The notes under the pieces were generated by a model, which worked only from the letters and a program-made list of their open reading frames with translations, made no database searches and was not told the origin of the DNA. Source: Oscillospiraceae bacterium (GTDB taxonomy: Bacteria; Bacillota; Clostridia; Oscillospirales; CAG-382). Taken from it: 64,000 nucleotides of DNA. This document shows positions 7,375 to 18,080 of this stretch, piece by piece. Position numbers and translations under genes: made by a program. The DNA is taken from positions 1-64,000 of the forward strand of contig SVRI01000004.1 in the NCBI GenBank assembly GCA_015064895.1, written 5' to 3'. Position 1 is the stretch's first letter; every line of letters starts with the position of its first letter.

Positions 7375-9490
7375 ATATAATTTTAAAAAAGCACTTCCTG
7401 TATGGGAAAAGGGAAAAGAAAAAGAAAAAGAAATGAACTATAATCTCGTTTTCCGTGCAGTTGTAGATAAGTCGGATGATGTGATAATTGCACTTTCCGC
7501 ATCGAGTATGTACCAGATGTTCGTGAACGGCAATCTTGTGTCGGAAGGCCCTGCACGTGCAGGACACGGCTGGTATAGGGTTGACGAGATTGATATATCA
7601 AAGTTCATGTCGCAGGAAAAGAATATAGTTTGTATATATGTTGACGGATATAATGTTGAAAACTATTACCTTATCAAACAGCCCTCATTCCTTTGTGCTG
7701 AAATAGTATCAGACGGCAAGGTTGTCGCCGCAACAGGTTGTGACGGTTTTGAAGCAAAGTATCACTCTGACAGAATCAGGAATGTAGTCCGTTATTCCTT
7801 CCAGAGAACATTTGTCGAAGCATACGATATTGACGAGCACTTCCGTGATTTTGAAACAAAGCTTGAAGTTTCTTTTGTACCTGTTGAGCTTGCATTGCAG
7901 GATGAAAAGAAGTTTATCGAAAGAGGCGTTGCCCTCGCAAGATATGATGAATGTGATGCTTTTGAAGTTATTTCAAGAGGTAGTGCTGTATTCTCTGATA
8001 CTTGTGATAATCCCTTCAGAATAGGCTATGCCGTGCCGAGTGCGGATACAAGTGCGTTTGCCGATGCAAAGGTACACGTCTTTGATGAAATCAGAAAAGG
8101 TACATATACCTGCACCTCCACACAAACAGAAAAAACTGATAGGGTTGAGATTGGTGCAAATGAATATGTTATCTATAAAATGCCGACCGAAAAATCAGGT
8201 TTTATCCGTTTTGGCATTACTGCCGAGGAAGATTCTGAAATCATAGTCCATTTTGATGAAGTACTAAAGGACGGAGACGTTACACCCGAAAGACTTGTCA
8301 CTCATCAGAGAGGTGCAATCTGGTTTTTGAAGAAGGGTACATATTCCATAATTACAAATGAACCCTATACCATAAACTACCTTAAATTCATCAATAAGTC
8401 AGATGGAAAGGTTACGGTAATAAACCTCGGCATTACTGAATTTGCCGCAGATATCGAATATAAGCCTCTGAACAGCGGAAACGAAAACCTTGACCTTATC
8501 CACAAGGCTGCGATTGAAACATATAAGCAGAACGCAATTGACGTTTTTACCGACTGTCCTTCAAGAGAAAGAGCAGGCTGGCTTTGCGACTCATTCTTCA
8601 CTGCACGTGTTGAAAGATTACTCACAGGTAAGAGTGATCTTGAACGAAACTTCCTGGAAAACTTTCTTATAGCTGAGGATGTGGGGCATATTGATTCACG
8701 AATGTTCCCCATGTGTTTCCCGGCAGACCATATAAATGAAAACTTTATTCCCAACTGGGCAATGTGGTATGTTCTCGAGCTCGAGGAATACTTGGAAAGA
8801 AGCGGTGACAGAGAGCTTGTAGATATGGCAAAGGATAAAATTCTCACGCTTTGCGAATATTTTGAAGAGTTTGAAAACTCCGACGGACTTCTTGAAAACC
8901 TCGAAAAGTGGGTGTTTGTCGATTGGTCAAAGGCAAATGACTATGTTGACGGTGTAAACTATCCCTCTAATATGCTTTATGCAAGAATGCTTGAAATCGT
9001 GACAAACCTTTACGGCGATAAAAAGTACGCACAAAAGGCGGCAAAAATAAAGGCTGAAATCTGTAAGCAGTCTTATGCCGATGGCTTTTTCAGAGATCAT
9101 GCCGTAAGAGATGAAAACGGCAATCTTGTCCTAAAACTCGAAGATGTCACCGAATCCTGCCAGTACTATGCTTTCTTCACAAAGACGGCAACTGCTGAGT
9201 CTCATCCCGAACTTTGGAAAACGCTTGTCGATGAATTCGGCCCAGGCAGAATGGAAAAGGGACTTCATACAGATGTTGCACCCTCCAATGCCTTCATGGG
9301 ACTGTATATCCGCCTTGATTTGCTCTCGGAAATGGGGGATAGGGAAACTGTGCTTTCAAATATCGAAGGCTTCTTTATCCATATGGCAAAGGCTACGGGA
9401 ACTCTCTGGGAAGATAAGGACGGTGCGGCAAGCTGTAATCACGGTTTTGCAAGCCATGTTCTTGTGTGGATGGATAAGTTCATAGAATGA
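7367..9490 (+). CDS. GH78-like alpha-L-rhamnosidase-type protein
   Basis: A 707-residue protein. The N-terminal half is beta-sandwich (SMYQMFVNGNLVSEGPARA resembles the lectin-like domain of GH78). The C-terminal half is the (alpha/alpha)6 catalytic domain with FTDCPSRERAGWLCDSFF, the equivalent of the DCPxRxE general-acid motif, and TLWEDKDG...SCNHGFAS at the end. Family members hydrolyse alpha-L-rhamnosides. No signal peptide is visible, so action is predicted in the cytoplasm. AAAAGGAG at 7352-7359 gives 7-base spacing to ATG 7367, which overlaps the end of the HAD gene. The GNAT gene follows after 17 bases. It is longer than and only distantly similar to the 756-2666 protein, so this is not a recent duplication. 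Confidence 0.78.
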   Translation: MIKYNFKKALPVWEKGKEKEKEMNYNLVFRAVVDKSDDVIIALSASSMYQMFVNGNLVSEGPARAGHGWYRVDEIDISKFMSQEKNIVCIYVDGYNVENYYLIKQPSFLCAEIVSDGKVVAATGCDGFEAKYHSDRIRNVVRYSFQRTFVEAYDIDEHFRDFETKLEVSFVPVELALQDEKKFIERGVALARYDECDAFEVISRGSAVFSDTCDNPFRIGYAVPSADTSAFADAKVHVFDEIRKGTYTCTSTQTEKTDRVEIGANEYVIYKMPTEKSGFIRFGITAEEDSEIIVHFDEVLKDGDVTPERLVTHQRGAIWFLKKGTYSIITNEPYTINYLKFINKSDGKVTVINLGITEFAADIEYKPLNSGNENLDLIHKAAIETYKQNAIDVFTDCPSRERAGWLCDSFFTARVERLLTGKSDLERNFLENFLIAEDVGHIDSRMFPMCFPADHINENFIPNWAMWYVLELEEYLERSGDRELVDMAKDKILTLCEYFEEFENSDGLLENLEKWVFVDWSKANDYVDGVNYPSNMLYARMLEIVTNLYGDKKYAQKAAKIKAEICKQSYADGFFRDHAVRDENGNLVLKLEDVTESCQYYAFFTKTATAESHPELWKTLVDEFGPGRMEKGLHTDVAPSNAFMGLYIRLDLLSEMGDRETVLSNIEGFFIHMAKATGTLWEDKDGAASCNHGFASHVLVWMDKFIE

Positions 9491-9507
9491 TGAAAGGATA
9501 GAATAAT

Positions 9508-10074
9508 ATGCTAACCCACAAAGGTACCCAAACGATTAAAACCGAAAGACTTATTCTTCGCCGATTTACGGTTGACGATGCCGACCTTGCCTTCAAAAAC
9601 TGGGAAAGCGACGAGAGGGTTACAAAATTTCTGTCATGGGATCCTCATAAATCACCCGAAGAAACAAGAAATCTTTTTGCTGCGTGGTGTGAAGCCTATG
9701 AAAATCCCACTACATATAACTGGGCAATAGAATATGAGGGACAACCAATTGGCAGTATATCTGTTGTACGAATAAGCTCAAATCATGAATATGCAGAGCT
9801 TGGCTATTGCATGGGCTTTGACTTTTGGGGCAAAGGAATAATGACCGAAGCCGTAAAGGGCGTAATAGGTTTTCTCTTTGAAGAAGTCGGTATGCATAGA
9901 ATTGCAATTTGTCATGCTTCTCAAAATCCTGCCTCAGGTAAAGTTGCTGAAAAGTGCGGTCTTACACTTGAAGGAACTCAGAGAGAAAGGTTTAAAAGCA
10001 GATGGGGAGAATATCTCGATATAAAAGTGTGGAGTATTCTCAAGAACGAATGGATGAGTATGTCTGATAATTAA
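9508..10074 (+). CDS. GNAT-family N-acetyltransferase (RimJ/RimL-like)
   Basis: A 188-residue acetyltransferase of the Acetyltransf_3 type. TERLILRRFTVDDAD at the N-terminus, the beta-4 GSISVVRI and ELGYCMGFDFWGKGIMTEA (acetyl-CoA binding), and NPASGKVAEKCGLTLEGT are typical of RimJ/RimL relatives. These acetylate protein N-termini or small amines using acetyl-CoA; the acceptor here is unknown. It follows the rhamnosidase-like gene by 17 bases with AAAGGA upstream, so it is probably the last gene of that operon. The link may be only transcriptional. A terminator follows. Confidence 0.85.
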   Translation: MLTHKGTQTIKTERLILRRFTVDDADLAFKNWESDERVTKFLSWDPHKSPEETRNLFAAWCEAYENPTTYNWAIEYEGQPIGSISVVRISSNHEYAELGYCMGFDFWGKGIMTEAVKGVIGFLFEEVGMHRIAICHASQNPASGKVAEKCGLTLEGTQRERFKSRWGEYLDIKVWSILKNEWMSMSDN

Positions 10075-10090
10075 TTAAGATATAAAAATT

Positions 10091-10120
10091 ACTCCCAACC
10101 GTTGAGGTCGGGAGTTTTTA
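10091..10120. terminator. Bidirectional terminator (GNAT gene / DUF554 gene)
   Basis: ACTCCCAACC (10091-10100) pairs with GGTCGGGAGT (10106-10115) with one mismatch and a 5-base loop. TTTTTAATT follows on the plus strand and AATTTTTAT on the minus strand. Its arms resemble the terminators at 2671 and 565. Confidence 0.8.
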
Positions 10121-10121
10121 A

Positions 10122-10823
10122 TTACATTATGATTTCAATAAACTTGTTAAGCAAAGGAGTTATGGCAGGAGCAATAAACATTGCAGGAATAAAGTTTGCC
10201 ACCTTGATTTTGGTAACACCTATTATATTAAGTCCAAGACCAATAATCATGACAGAGCCGGCACATATCATTTCGTTCTGCATTGATACAGATAAGAAAT
10301 CACCGGCAAATGAAGCAATGAGAACGAGTGCTCCCTGAAACACAAACACAAAAGCAGAGGATAACAGAACACCGACACCGAATGTGGAAGCAAGTGCAAG
10401 CGAGGAAACAAGGTCAAGCATTGCTTTTGTAATTAACATTGTGTTGTCACCGCTGACACCTGCTTGAATAGAACCGACAAGAGTCATTGCACCTACACAG
10501 AAAATGAGACAGGCGGTCACAAAACCTTCTGATGCACTTGATGTGTCATTACCTTTGAATCTTCTTGTTGCAAAATCCGCAAATTTGTTGATTTTTCCGT
10601 CTATGTCGAGTAGAAAACCAATAGCCGTACCTATTGCCATTGAAAGAATAAGCACAAGAGTGTTGTCACCCTTCAAAGCACCGTCAATACCGATGTATAT
10701 GGTGCATAAACCTATTGCAACCATTATACCGTCTGTTAATCTTTTTGGTATTAAATTTTTGAATATCATACCGACTATACTGCCGATAATCACCGTAATG
10801 CAATTGATTAAAACGCCAAGCAT
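10122..10823 (-). CDS. DUF554 family integral membrane protein
   Basis: A 233-residue, very hydrophobic protein with about six or seven membrane spans. It matches the DUF554 (YdfK/YqgA-type) family: GVLINCITVIIGSIVG at the start, an LTDGIMVAIGLCTIYIGIDGAL segment, and a long small-residue-rich helix with MTLVGSIQAGVSGD. Function in this family is not established; transport is assumed. ATG 10823 is chosen because GGAGGG precedes it by 5 bases; an upstream ATG at 10850 would add nine non-family residues. It stands alone on the minus strand behind a promoter at 10855-10882. Confidence 0.82.
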   Translation of the reverse strand: MLGVLINCITVIIGSIVGMIFKNLIPKRLTDGIMVAIGLCTIYIGIDGALKGDNTLVLILSMAIGTAIGFLLDIDGKINKFADFATRRFKGNDTSSASEGFVTACLIFCVGAMTLVGSIQAGVSGDNTMLITKAMLDLVSSLALASTFGVGVLLSSAFVFVFQGALVLIASFAGDFLSVSMQNEMICAGSVMIIGLGLNIIGVTKIKVANFIPAMFIAPAITPLLNKFIEIIM

Positions 10824-10854
10824 TGGAACCCTCCAAGTAAAAAATAACACAATT

Positions 10855-10882
10855 ATTATAGCATTTTGTCACTTTTTGTCAA
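10855..10882 (-). promoter_or_regulatory. Promoter of the DUF554 gene
   Basis: On the minus strand: TTGACA (10882-10877), 16 bases, TATAAT (10860-10855). Both boxes match consensus. Confidence 0.8.
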
Positions 10883-10911
10883 GCCATGCAAATGCAATTT
10901 TTCTTTGATTA

Positions 10912-10940
10912 TTGATTTATTCATTATTTATGTATATAAT
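10912..10940 (+). promoter_or_regulatory. Promoter of dut
   Basis: TTGATT (10912-10917), 17 bases, TATAAT (10935-10940). It leads directly into the dut ribosome site AAGGGTG. Confidence 0.65.
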
Positions 10941-10960
10941 AATATACAAGGGTGATTTAT

Positions 10961-11404
10961 ATGAAAACAGTATTGAATTTTAAAAAGCTTGATGAACGTG
11001 CAACAACACCGACGTACGGCTCTGAATTTTCTGCAGGTGCCGATTTATATGCCGTTTGTGATAATGATGTTGTAATTGAACCCGGTAAAACTGTTCTTAT
11101 TCATACAGGTATTGCAATGGAAATACCAATGGGCTTCGGCGGCTTTATTTTTGCACGTAGCGGGCTTGCCTCCAAAAAAGGTTTGGCTCCCGCAAATAAA
11201 GTGGGCGTTGTAGATGCTGACTATAGGGGAGAAATACTTGTTGCTCTTCATAATCATTCTGATATTCCGCAAACAGTATCCCACGGCGAGAGAATAGCAC
11301 AGCTTGTTGTAATGCCTTTTCTTGCCTGTGAATTTGTCGAATGTGAAGTGCTGTCAGATACTGTAAGAGGCAGCGGCGGTTTTGGTTCGACAGGAAGTAA
11401 ATAA
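10961..11404 (+). CDS. dut: dUTP diphosphatase
   Basis: This is trimeric-type dUTPase, 147 residues. It hydrolyses dUTP to dUMP and pyrophosphate, keeping uracil out of DNA and supplying dUMP for dTMP synthesis. All five family motifs are visible: SAGADLYA (1), ARSGLASKKGL (2), GVVDADYRGEI (3, with the catalytic Asp), GERIAQLV (4) and RGSGGFGSTG (5, the flexible C-terminal arm). ATG 10961 is taken over the in-frame GTG at 10952 because AAGGGTG ends about 6 bases upstream. The next gene starts 36 bases downstream and may share the transcript. Confidence 0.95.
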   Translation: MKTVLNFKKLDERATTPTYGSEFSAGADLYAVCDNDVVIEPGKTVLIHTGIAMEIPMGFGGFIFARSGLASKKGLAPANKVGVVDADYRGEILVALHNHSDIPQTVSHGERIAQLVVMPFLACEFVECEVLSDTVRGSGGFGSTGSK

Positions 11405-11440
11405 TTAAAACAAATAAATATATTTTAAGGAGAAAATCAC

Positions 11441-11674
11441 ATGAAAAAGATTATCTGCAAAAAAGAGTATGACACAGCAACGGCAACAGTTGTAAAGAAG
11501 GTTACATTCGGCGAGTTCGGCCAGCCCGACGGTTACGAAGAAACACTTTACCAGACACCCGAAGGACTTTACTTCGTTTATGTAAACGGCGGTGAAGATT
11601 CTGTTCATCCTGCTGAAGATATTTCCAGAATGTCCAAGGCAAAGGCTGAAGAATGGCTCAAGGCACACGAATAA
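11441..11674 (+). CDS. Small conserved-looking protein of unknown function (77 aa)
   Basis: A 77-residue soluble, mildly acidic protein with a good ribosome site (AAGGAG, 8 bases before ATG). It has an N-terminal beta-type stretch (ATATVVKKVTFGEFG), a central LYQTPEGLYFVYVNGG segment and a C-terminal helix (SRMSKAKAEEWLKAHE). No signal peptide, membrane span or metal motif is seen, and I do not recognise a named family. It lies between dut and a terminator, so it is either the second gene of a dut operon or a separately initiated small gene. Codon use resembles its neighbours, supporting a real gene. Confidence 0.7.
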   Translation: MKKIICKKEYDTATATVVKKVTFGEFGQPDGYEETLYQTPEGLYFVYVNGGEDSVHPAEDISRMSKAKAEEWLKAHE

Positions 11675-11688
11675 TAGTACAAGAAAAG

Positions 11689-11718
11689 AAGGGTACCGAT
11701 TTTGTCGGTACCCTTTTT
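11689..11718 (+). terminator. Terminator after the 77-aa gene
   Basis: AAGGGTACCGA / TCGGTACCCTT, an 11-bp stem with a 5-base loop, is followed by TTTCT. The stem's own A-rich left flank means it can also serve the converging minus-strand gene. Confidence 0.85.
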
Positions 11719-11723
11719 CTGTA

Positions 11724-12554
11724 TTAAAACTCAATTTCCATGCCATCATATGAAACTGAAAATCCAATTTCCCCGGCTATTTTTGTCAGCTCATCATACG
11801 TCACATGACCGTTGTGTGAAAAGTGATTAAGTACAAAAATCGTGTTTTCATCGGCACATCCGAGTTCTATCAGTTTTTCTTTTGTATTTGCACAGTCTTC
11901 GACATTCATGTGATGATGTCCTGAACTTGCGGCAACACCCATTGTGCAGTCAAGAGAAACAAGATCGAAGCAGGGTTTGTTTTCCTTAAGATAATTCCAT
12001 GTCTCTTCAAGGAAAACTCCTGTATCATGACCGTAAAGCATTCTCTTTTCACCGTCAAAGATTTCGTAGATTAAAGGATATGTGGAAAAATCATGATTTG
12101 CTTTGTAGGGGACTATATCAAATCCGTCAATGGTGACTTTGCAAAAAGGCATAAGCTCGTTGAGATTCCACTTGCCTCTTTCAAGAACACCCGCCTTTCT
12201 TAACTCGTCAAAAATCAAATCAATTGAAGGCATAGATCCGTAAATGTTTATCGGCGGTATTTCATGCATTACAAAACCCTTGCATCTGACATTAAGAGTC
12301 GGTGGATGAAGGTGGTCGGGATGCTTGTGCGTAATAAGTACATGCTGAATATCGTTGAGTGGAAGACCCAAATGCTGAAAATGATAAAGAGTATCCGGAG
12401 GCAGGTCAATCAATAACTTGTCATTTACAAGCGCCTGACTTCTGGTTCTGATATTCTTTCCGCCTGTTTCTCTTGATTTTTTACATGTATCACAGCTACA
12501 CCATATAGCAGGAATACCTTCGGCAGCCGCAGTGCCGTAATATTTCAACTTCAT
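11724..12554 (-). CDS. Metallo-beta-lactamase-fold hydrolase (PhnP-like)
   Basis: A 276-residue MBL-fold protein. The metal-binding HxHxDH appears as THKHPDHLHP near residue 78, with further ligands in YGHDTGVF and LNHFSHNG; the start (LKYYGTAAAEGIP, WCSCDTCKKSRETGGKNIRTRSQALV) resembles PhnP-type phosphodiesterases, including their Cys pair. PhnP cleaves cyclic ribose phosphates in phosphonate breakdown, but no phn genes are nearby, so only a hydrolase on a small phosphodiester or similar is suggested. AGAGGGT precedes ATG 12554. The gene lies 22 bases after thiN on the same strand and is likely co-transcribed with it. Confidence 0.8.
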   Translation of the reverse strand: MKLKYYGTAAAEGIPAIWCSCDTCKKSRETGGKNIRTRSQALVNDKLLIDLPPDTLYHFQHLGLPLNDIQHVLITHKHPDHLHPPTLNVRCKGFVMHEIPPINIYGSMPSIDLIFDELRKAGVLERGKWNLNELMPFCKVTIDGFDIVPYKANHDFSTYPLIYEIFDGEKRMLYGHDTGVFLEETWNYLKENKPCFDLVSLDCTMGVAASSGHHHMNVEDCANTKEKLIELGCADENTIFVLNHFSHNGHVTYDELTKIAGEIGFSVSYDGMEIEF

Positions 12555-12576
12555 TTTTTACCCTCTTTAGATTATT

Positions 12577-13200
12577 TTAGTTTGTTTTCCATATAATAAT
12601 CAGTGTTCCATCCATAACGGAGATACATGCTTTTTCATCAGTAAACTCGTTGCTGACGCCTAAGGTAGGATTGCCGGAGTCAAGAACGGCGTTTTCAAGT
12701 GAATATTTAAGTCCCGTTTCTGTTACACCTTTTGCCATACCGAAAGCAGGAAATACTGATATAAACCCTTTTTCTTTTCCGCTGAATGTTAATGACGAAT
12801 TGTGGATTGACTTTATAATATATTGTCCGTCTGTAAGGGTAATACCGTAACCTCTTTCTGCGTAAGAAGCGGAAAGCGAAATGTTGGCAATTGTGTGTTC
12901 AAGTCTTTTCCCTCCGATAGCACCGCAAATTACAAATTGAGTGTATCCTTGATTAACACCTTCTATAATGGCAAGCTCGGTGTCGGTATAATCTTTTTCT
13001 TTAGGAAACTGCTTGATATTTGGATGACATGGAACAAGGCCTATGGTATCAAAATCGCCGAGCAGTATATCGGGAATTATATTCAGTTTTTCAAGATGAT
13101 GATATCCGGCATCTGCTGCTATTATAAGGTCACCGTCTTGTATTTTGATGTCACCGTTAAAATCTCCGGCGGCAAATATATAGCAAATGTTTTGATTCAT
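12577..13200 (-). CDS. thiN: Thiamine pyrophosphokinase
   Basis: A 207-residue thiamine pyrophosphokinase, which transfers pyrophosphate from ATP to thiamine to make the cofactor TPP. Family marks: AADAGYHHLEKLNIIPDILLGDFD (substrate and Mg binding), PKEKDYTDTELAI, and GAIGGKRLEHTIANISL. The C-terminal beta domain with KGFISVFP is also present. ATG 13200 follows GGTGATT; the in-frame GTG at 13209 is part of that site. No TPP riboswitch was seen in the short upstream region. It is first in a two-gene unit with the MBL-fold hydrolase. The split transketolase at 52-54 kb is a TPP user. Confidence 0.88.
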   Translation of the reverse strand: MNQNICYIFAAGDFNGDIKIQDGDLIIAADAGYHHLEKLNIIPDILLGDFDTIGLVPCHPNIKQFPKEKDYTDTELAIIEGVNQGYTQFVICGAIGGKRLEHTIANISLSASYAERGYGITLTDGQYIIKSIHNSSLTFSGKEKGFISVFPAFGMAKGVTETGLKYSLENAVLDSGNPTLGVSNEFTDEKACISVMDGTLIIIWKTN

Positions 13201-13228
13201 TTTAATCACCGTTAATTTGTTTTTAATG

Positions 13229-13257
13229 ATTATAACACATTGTCAAAAATAATGCAA
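13229..13257 (-). promoter_or_regulatory. Promoter of thiN
   Basis: On the minus strand: TTGCAT (13257-13252), 17 bases, TATAAT (13234-13229). Confidence 0.6.
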
Positions 13258-13318
13258 ACATAATTGTAATATAATGTTAAATTAACAAATTCATAACATA
13301 CAACGTCTGTGATTATTG

Positions 13319-13324
13319 TATAAT
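13319..13324 (+). promoter_or_regulatory. Probable -10 box of the V-ATPase operon
   Basis: TATAAT at 13319-13324 lies about 34 bases before the TTG start of the first V-ATPase gene. No convincing -35 hexamer is seen 16-18 bases upstream, so a weak or activated promoter is possible. A second TATAAT is at 13270-13275. Confidence 0.4.
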
Positions 13325-13357
13325 ATAACCACAAAATTTATAATGGGGTGATTTGAG

Positions 13358-13669
13358 TTGGCAGCAGAAATGCTGGATAAGATTCTTGCGGCAGAGAATA
13401 GTGCTAAAAATAAGCTTGTCGAGGCTGAAACTAATGCTGAAAAGATTGTTTCCGAAGCAGAGACTAAGGCAAAAGCTTTAATAAAAGCGGGAATTGATAA
13501 AGCAGAAAACGACGGAAAACAACTTCTCGCAGAATGTGAAAAGAACAGAGAGGTTCTTCTTAAGAAAAAGCAGGAGGAGGCATGCATTTACTGTAAAGAG
13601 CTTGCCGATAACTGCAGTTTGAAATCAAAGGAATGTGTTGAATTGGTGCTTGATAAAATATTTGCATAA
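13358..13669 (+). CDS. V-type ATPase stalk subunit (G/H type)
   Basis: A 103-residue, almost entirely helical protein rich in Ala, Glu and Lys with heptad character (AENSAKNKLVEAETNAEKIVSEAETKAKALI). This fits the small peripheral-stalk subunit that pairs with subunit E to form the stator of A/V-type ATPases. TTG at 13358 is the likely start because GGGGTG lies 7 bases upstream; ATG 13370 has no site. It is first in a nine-gene operon in the order stalk-I-K-E-C-F-A-B-D, the same order as the Enterococcus hirae ntp operon. Naming differs between species (NtpF, G or H), so no symbol is given. Confidence 0.82.
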   Translation: MAAEMLDKILAAENSAKNKLVEAETNAEKIVSEAETKAKALIKAGIDKAENDGKQLLAECEKNREVLLKKKQEEACIYCKELADNCSLKSKECVELVLDKIFA

Positions 13670-13709
13670 TTCGGTACATTCAGACTCTCTACTTTGGAGG
13701 TGATTATAT

Positions 13710-16158
<2,449 letters not shown>

Positions 16159-16177
16159 TTTGTTCAGGAGAATTTCA

Positions 16178-16768
16178 ATGGATGGACTTACAAATATAAT
16201 CGATAAAATCAATGAGCAGAATGATGCAGATTGCACCCTTATTATCGAGTCCGCCGAAGAAAAGGCAAAAAAGATTCTTGAAGATGCTGAAATAACGCTT
16301 AAAAAGAGTGTTGATGAAATCAATGCTTCATACAAAACACGAGCAGATATAATAAACACAAAGGCAGTTTCCGGTGCACAACTGGAATATAAGCGTATGG
16401 TTCTTTCTGAAAAGAGCAGAATCATTGAAAGCTGTATTGAAGGGACGCTCAAAGAAATGTGTGAAGCACCCGATGATGTTTATTTCGGATACTTTGAAAA
16501 GCTTGTTGTCTTGCATGCACTTTCAGGTGAAGGTGTAATGAAAATGTCTCAGCGTGATATTGACAGACTGCCCGGCGGCTTTGATAAAAAGCTTTGCAGC
16601 CTTCTTCCGAAGGATAAAACATTGGTTGTATCAAAAGATTCAATACAATGTGACGGTGGGTTTGTTATTGAGTATCCTGAGATGAGGGTAGACTGTACAT
16701 TCAGATCGCTTATTGAAGATAAAATTGATGAGATACGCGACAGTATAAGCAGTTATCTGTTCGCATAG
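16178..16768 (+). CDS. ntpE: V-type ATPase subunit E (peripheral stalk)
   Basis: A 196-residue protein with a long helical N-terminal half (ESAEEKAKKILEDAEITLKK) and a globular C-terminal half that contacts the catalytic head (DSIQCDGGFVIEYPEMRVDCTF resembles the conserved E-subunit end). With the small stalk subunit it forms the stator that resists rotation. CAGGAG lies 7 bases before ATG 16178. It is fourth in the operon, 19 bases after subunit K and 11 bases before subunit C. Confidence 0.9.
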   Translation: MDGLTNIIDKINEQNDADCTLIIESAEEKAKKILEDAEITLKKSVDEINASYKTRADIINTKAVSGAQLEYKRMVLSEKSRIIESCIEGTLKEMCEAPDDVYFGYFEKLVVLHALSGEGVMKMSQRDIDRLPGGFDKKLCSLLPKDKTLVVSKDSIQCDGGFVIEYPEMRVDCTFRSLIEDKIDEIRDSISSYLFA

Positions 16769-16779
16769 GAGGTGCTTTT

Positions 16780-17751
16780 ATGATGAAAGACACCGAATTT
16801 GCCTTTGCTGTTGCAAAAATTCGTTCAAATGAATATAAACTTCTCACTTCAAATACCATAGAAGCTTTGATTAGTGCACAAAATTATAATGAGTGTATTA
16901 AGATTTTGTCCGAAGCAGGATACGAAGGGTTTGATAAAAACGATGAGGATACGGTTCTTTCTGAAAGACAAAGAACTGCATTTGAATTGATTTACTCCTC
17001 GGCACCAGATAAGCATTGTCTTGATTTTCTCATTGTGAAAAACGATTTTCATAATTTTAAGGCAATTCTTAAGTCAAAAGTAACGGGTGCTGACTTCACA
17101 AAGCTTGTTGTTTCTCCATCATGTATTTTACCCGGTACCGTTTCAAAGGCTGTTGATGAAAAGGATTATAGCGTTATTGACGGTGAATTTGGAGCTGTTT
17201 TAAAAGAAGCATACGGTATTCTTACCGAGACAATGGACGGTCAGATGCTTGAGGTTTTTCTTGACAGAAAGTGCCTTGAGATGTCGGTTAAGCTGGCAGA
17301 AGAATCAAAGGATGATTTTGCTGCAACGCTTGCAAATCTTATGTGTGCTCTTACAAATATCAGAATTGCTCTTCGTTGCATAAAGACCGGCAAAGATACA
17401 TCATTTGTGATGAACGCACTTGCTGACAGCAGTATTGTTGATAAGAAGCAACTTGCCGAGTGCTGTGCAGTTGGCATAGACGAATTGGCAGAATATGTAA
17501 AACGTATCGGCTATAATTCTGTGGCTCATGCGATGACTTTGGGCTATGCCGCATTTGAAAAACAATGCGATGATATTCTCATAGAAAAGATACGCTTTGC
17601 AAAATATCAGAATCTTGGTATAGCACCGCTTATTGCGTATTATTTTGCAACCGATGCAGAAATCAAGACTGTAAGGATTATTCTTTCATGTAAGAAAAAC
17701 GGTATTGATACGGAAATTATCAGGGAAAGGGTGCGTGAGCTATATGTATAA
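16780..17751 (+). CDS. ntpC: V-type ATPase subunit C (d/AC39 type)
   Basis: A 323-residue helical protein of the vATP-synt_AC39 family, the socket that couples the central D-F shaft to the K ring. Family features include the N-terminal FAVAKIRSNEYKLLTSNTIEALI, the middle CLDFLIVKNDFHNFKAILKSK, and the C-terminal APLIAYYFATDAEIKTVRIILSCKKNGI. AGGAGGTG precedes ATG 16780. The stop overlaps the ATG of subunit F by 8 bases. Confidence 0.93.
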   Translation: MMKDTEFAFAVAKIRSNEYKLLTSNTIEALISAQNYNECIKILSEAGYEGFDKNDEDTVLSERQRTAFELIYSSAPDKHCLDFLIVKNDFHNFKAILKSKVTGADFTKLVVSPSCILPGTVSKAVDEKDYSVIDGEFGAVLKEAYGILTETMDGQMLEVFLDRKCLEMSVKLAEESKDDFAATLANLMCALTNIRIALRCIKTGKDTSFVMNALADSSIVDKKQLAECCAVGIDELAEYVKRIGYNSVAHAMTLGYAAFEKQCDDILIEKIRFAKYQNLGIAPLIAYYFATDAEIKTVRIILSCKKNGIDTEIIRERVRELYV

Positions 17752-18055
17752 AATAGCGGTTGTTGGAGATAAAGATTCCATATACGGCTTTGCATCCTTA
17801 GGTCTTGGTATATTTCCTTGCGATGATGAAGACAGTGCTTCAAAAACAATAAAGGAGCTTGCAAAAAACGGATATGGTGTAATTTATGTTACAGAAGAGC
17901 TTTTTGAACTTCTCGGTGATGAAGTTGAGCACTTTCGCAATATGCCTTTGCCTGCAATTATTCCAATACCCGGTGTTAAAGGTAATACGGGAATCGGAAT
18001 GAGAAATGTTTCTGTGTCAGTAGAAAAGGCAGTTGGCTCCGATATCATTTCTTAA
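17744..18055 (+). CDS. V-type ATPase subunit F (central shaft)
   Basis: A 103-residue Rossmann-like protein typical of subunit F: start [19 protein letters not shown], middle [11 protein letters not shown], end [30 protein letters not shown]. It binds subunit D in the rotor and can modulate ATP hydrolysis. ATG 17744 is inside the end of subunit C. In E. hirae this gene is called ntpG, elsewhere atpF, so no symbol is assigned. Subunit A starts 25 bases downstream. Confidence 0.92.
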   Translation: MYKIAVVGDKDSIYGFASLGLGIFPCDDEDSASKTIKELAKNGYGVIYVTEELFELLGDEVEHFRNMPLPAIIPIPGVKGNTGIGMRNVSVSVEKAVGSDIIS

Positions 18056-18080
18056 ATTTATCATATTTACGAGGTATAAA

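Noticed and set aside
13201-13357. TPP riboswitch before thiN
   Set aside because: The promoter lies about 30 bases from the start and no thi-box sequence is present.
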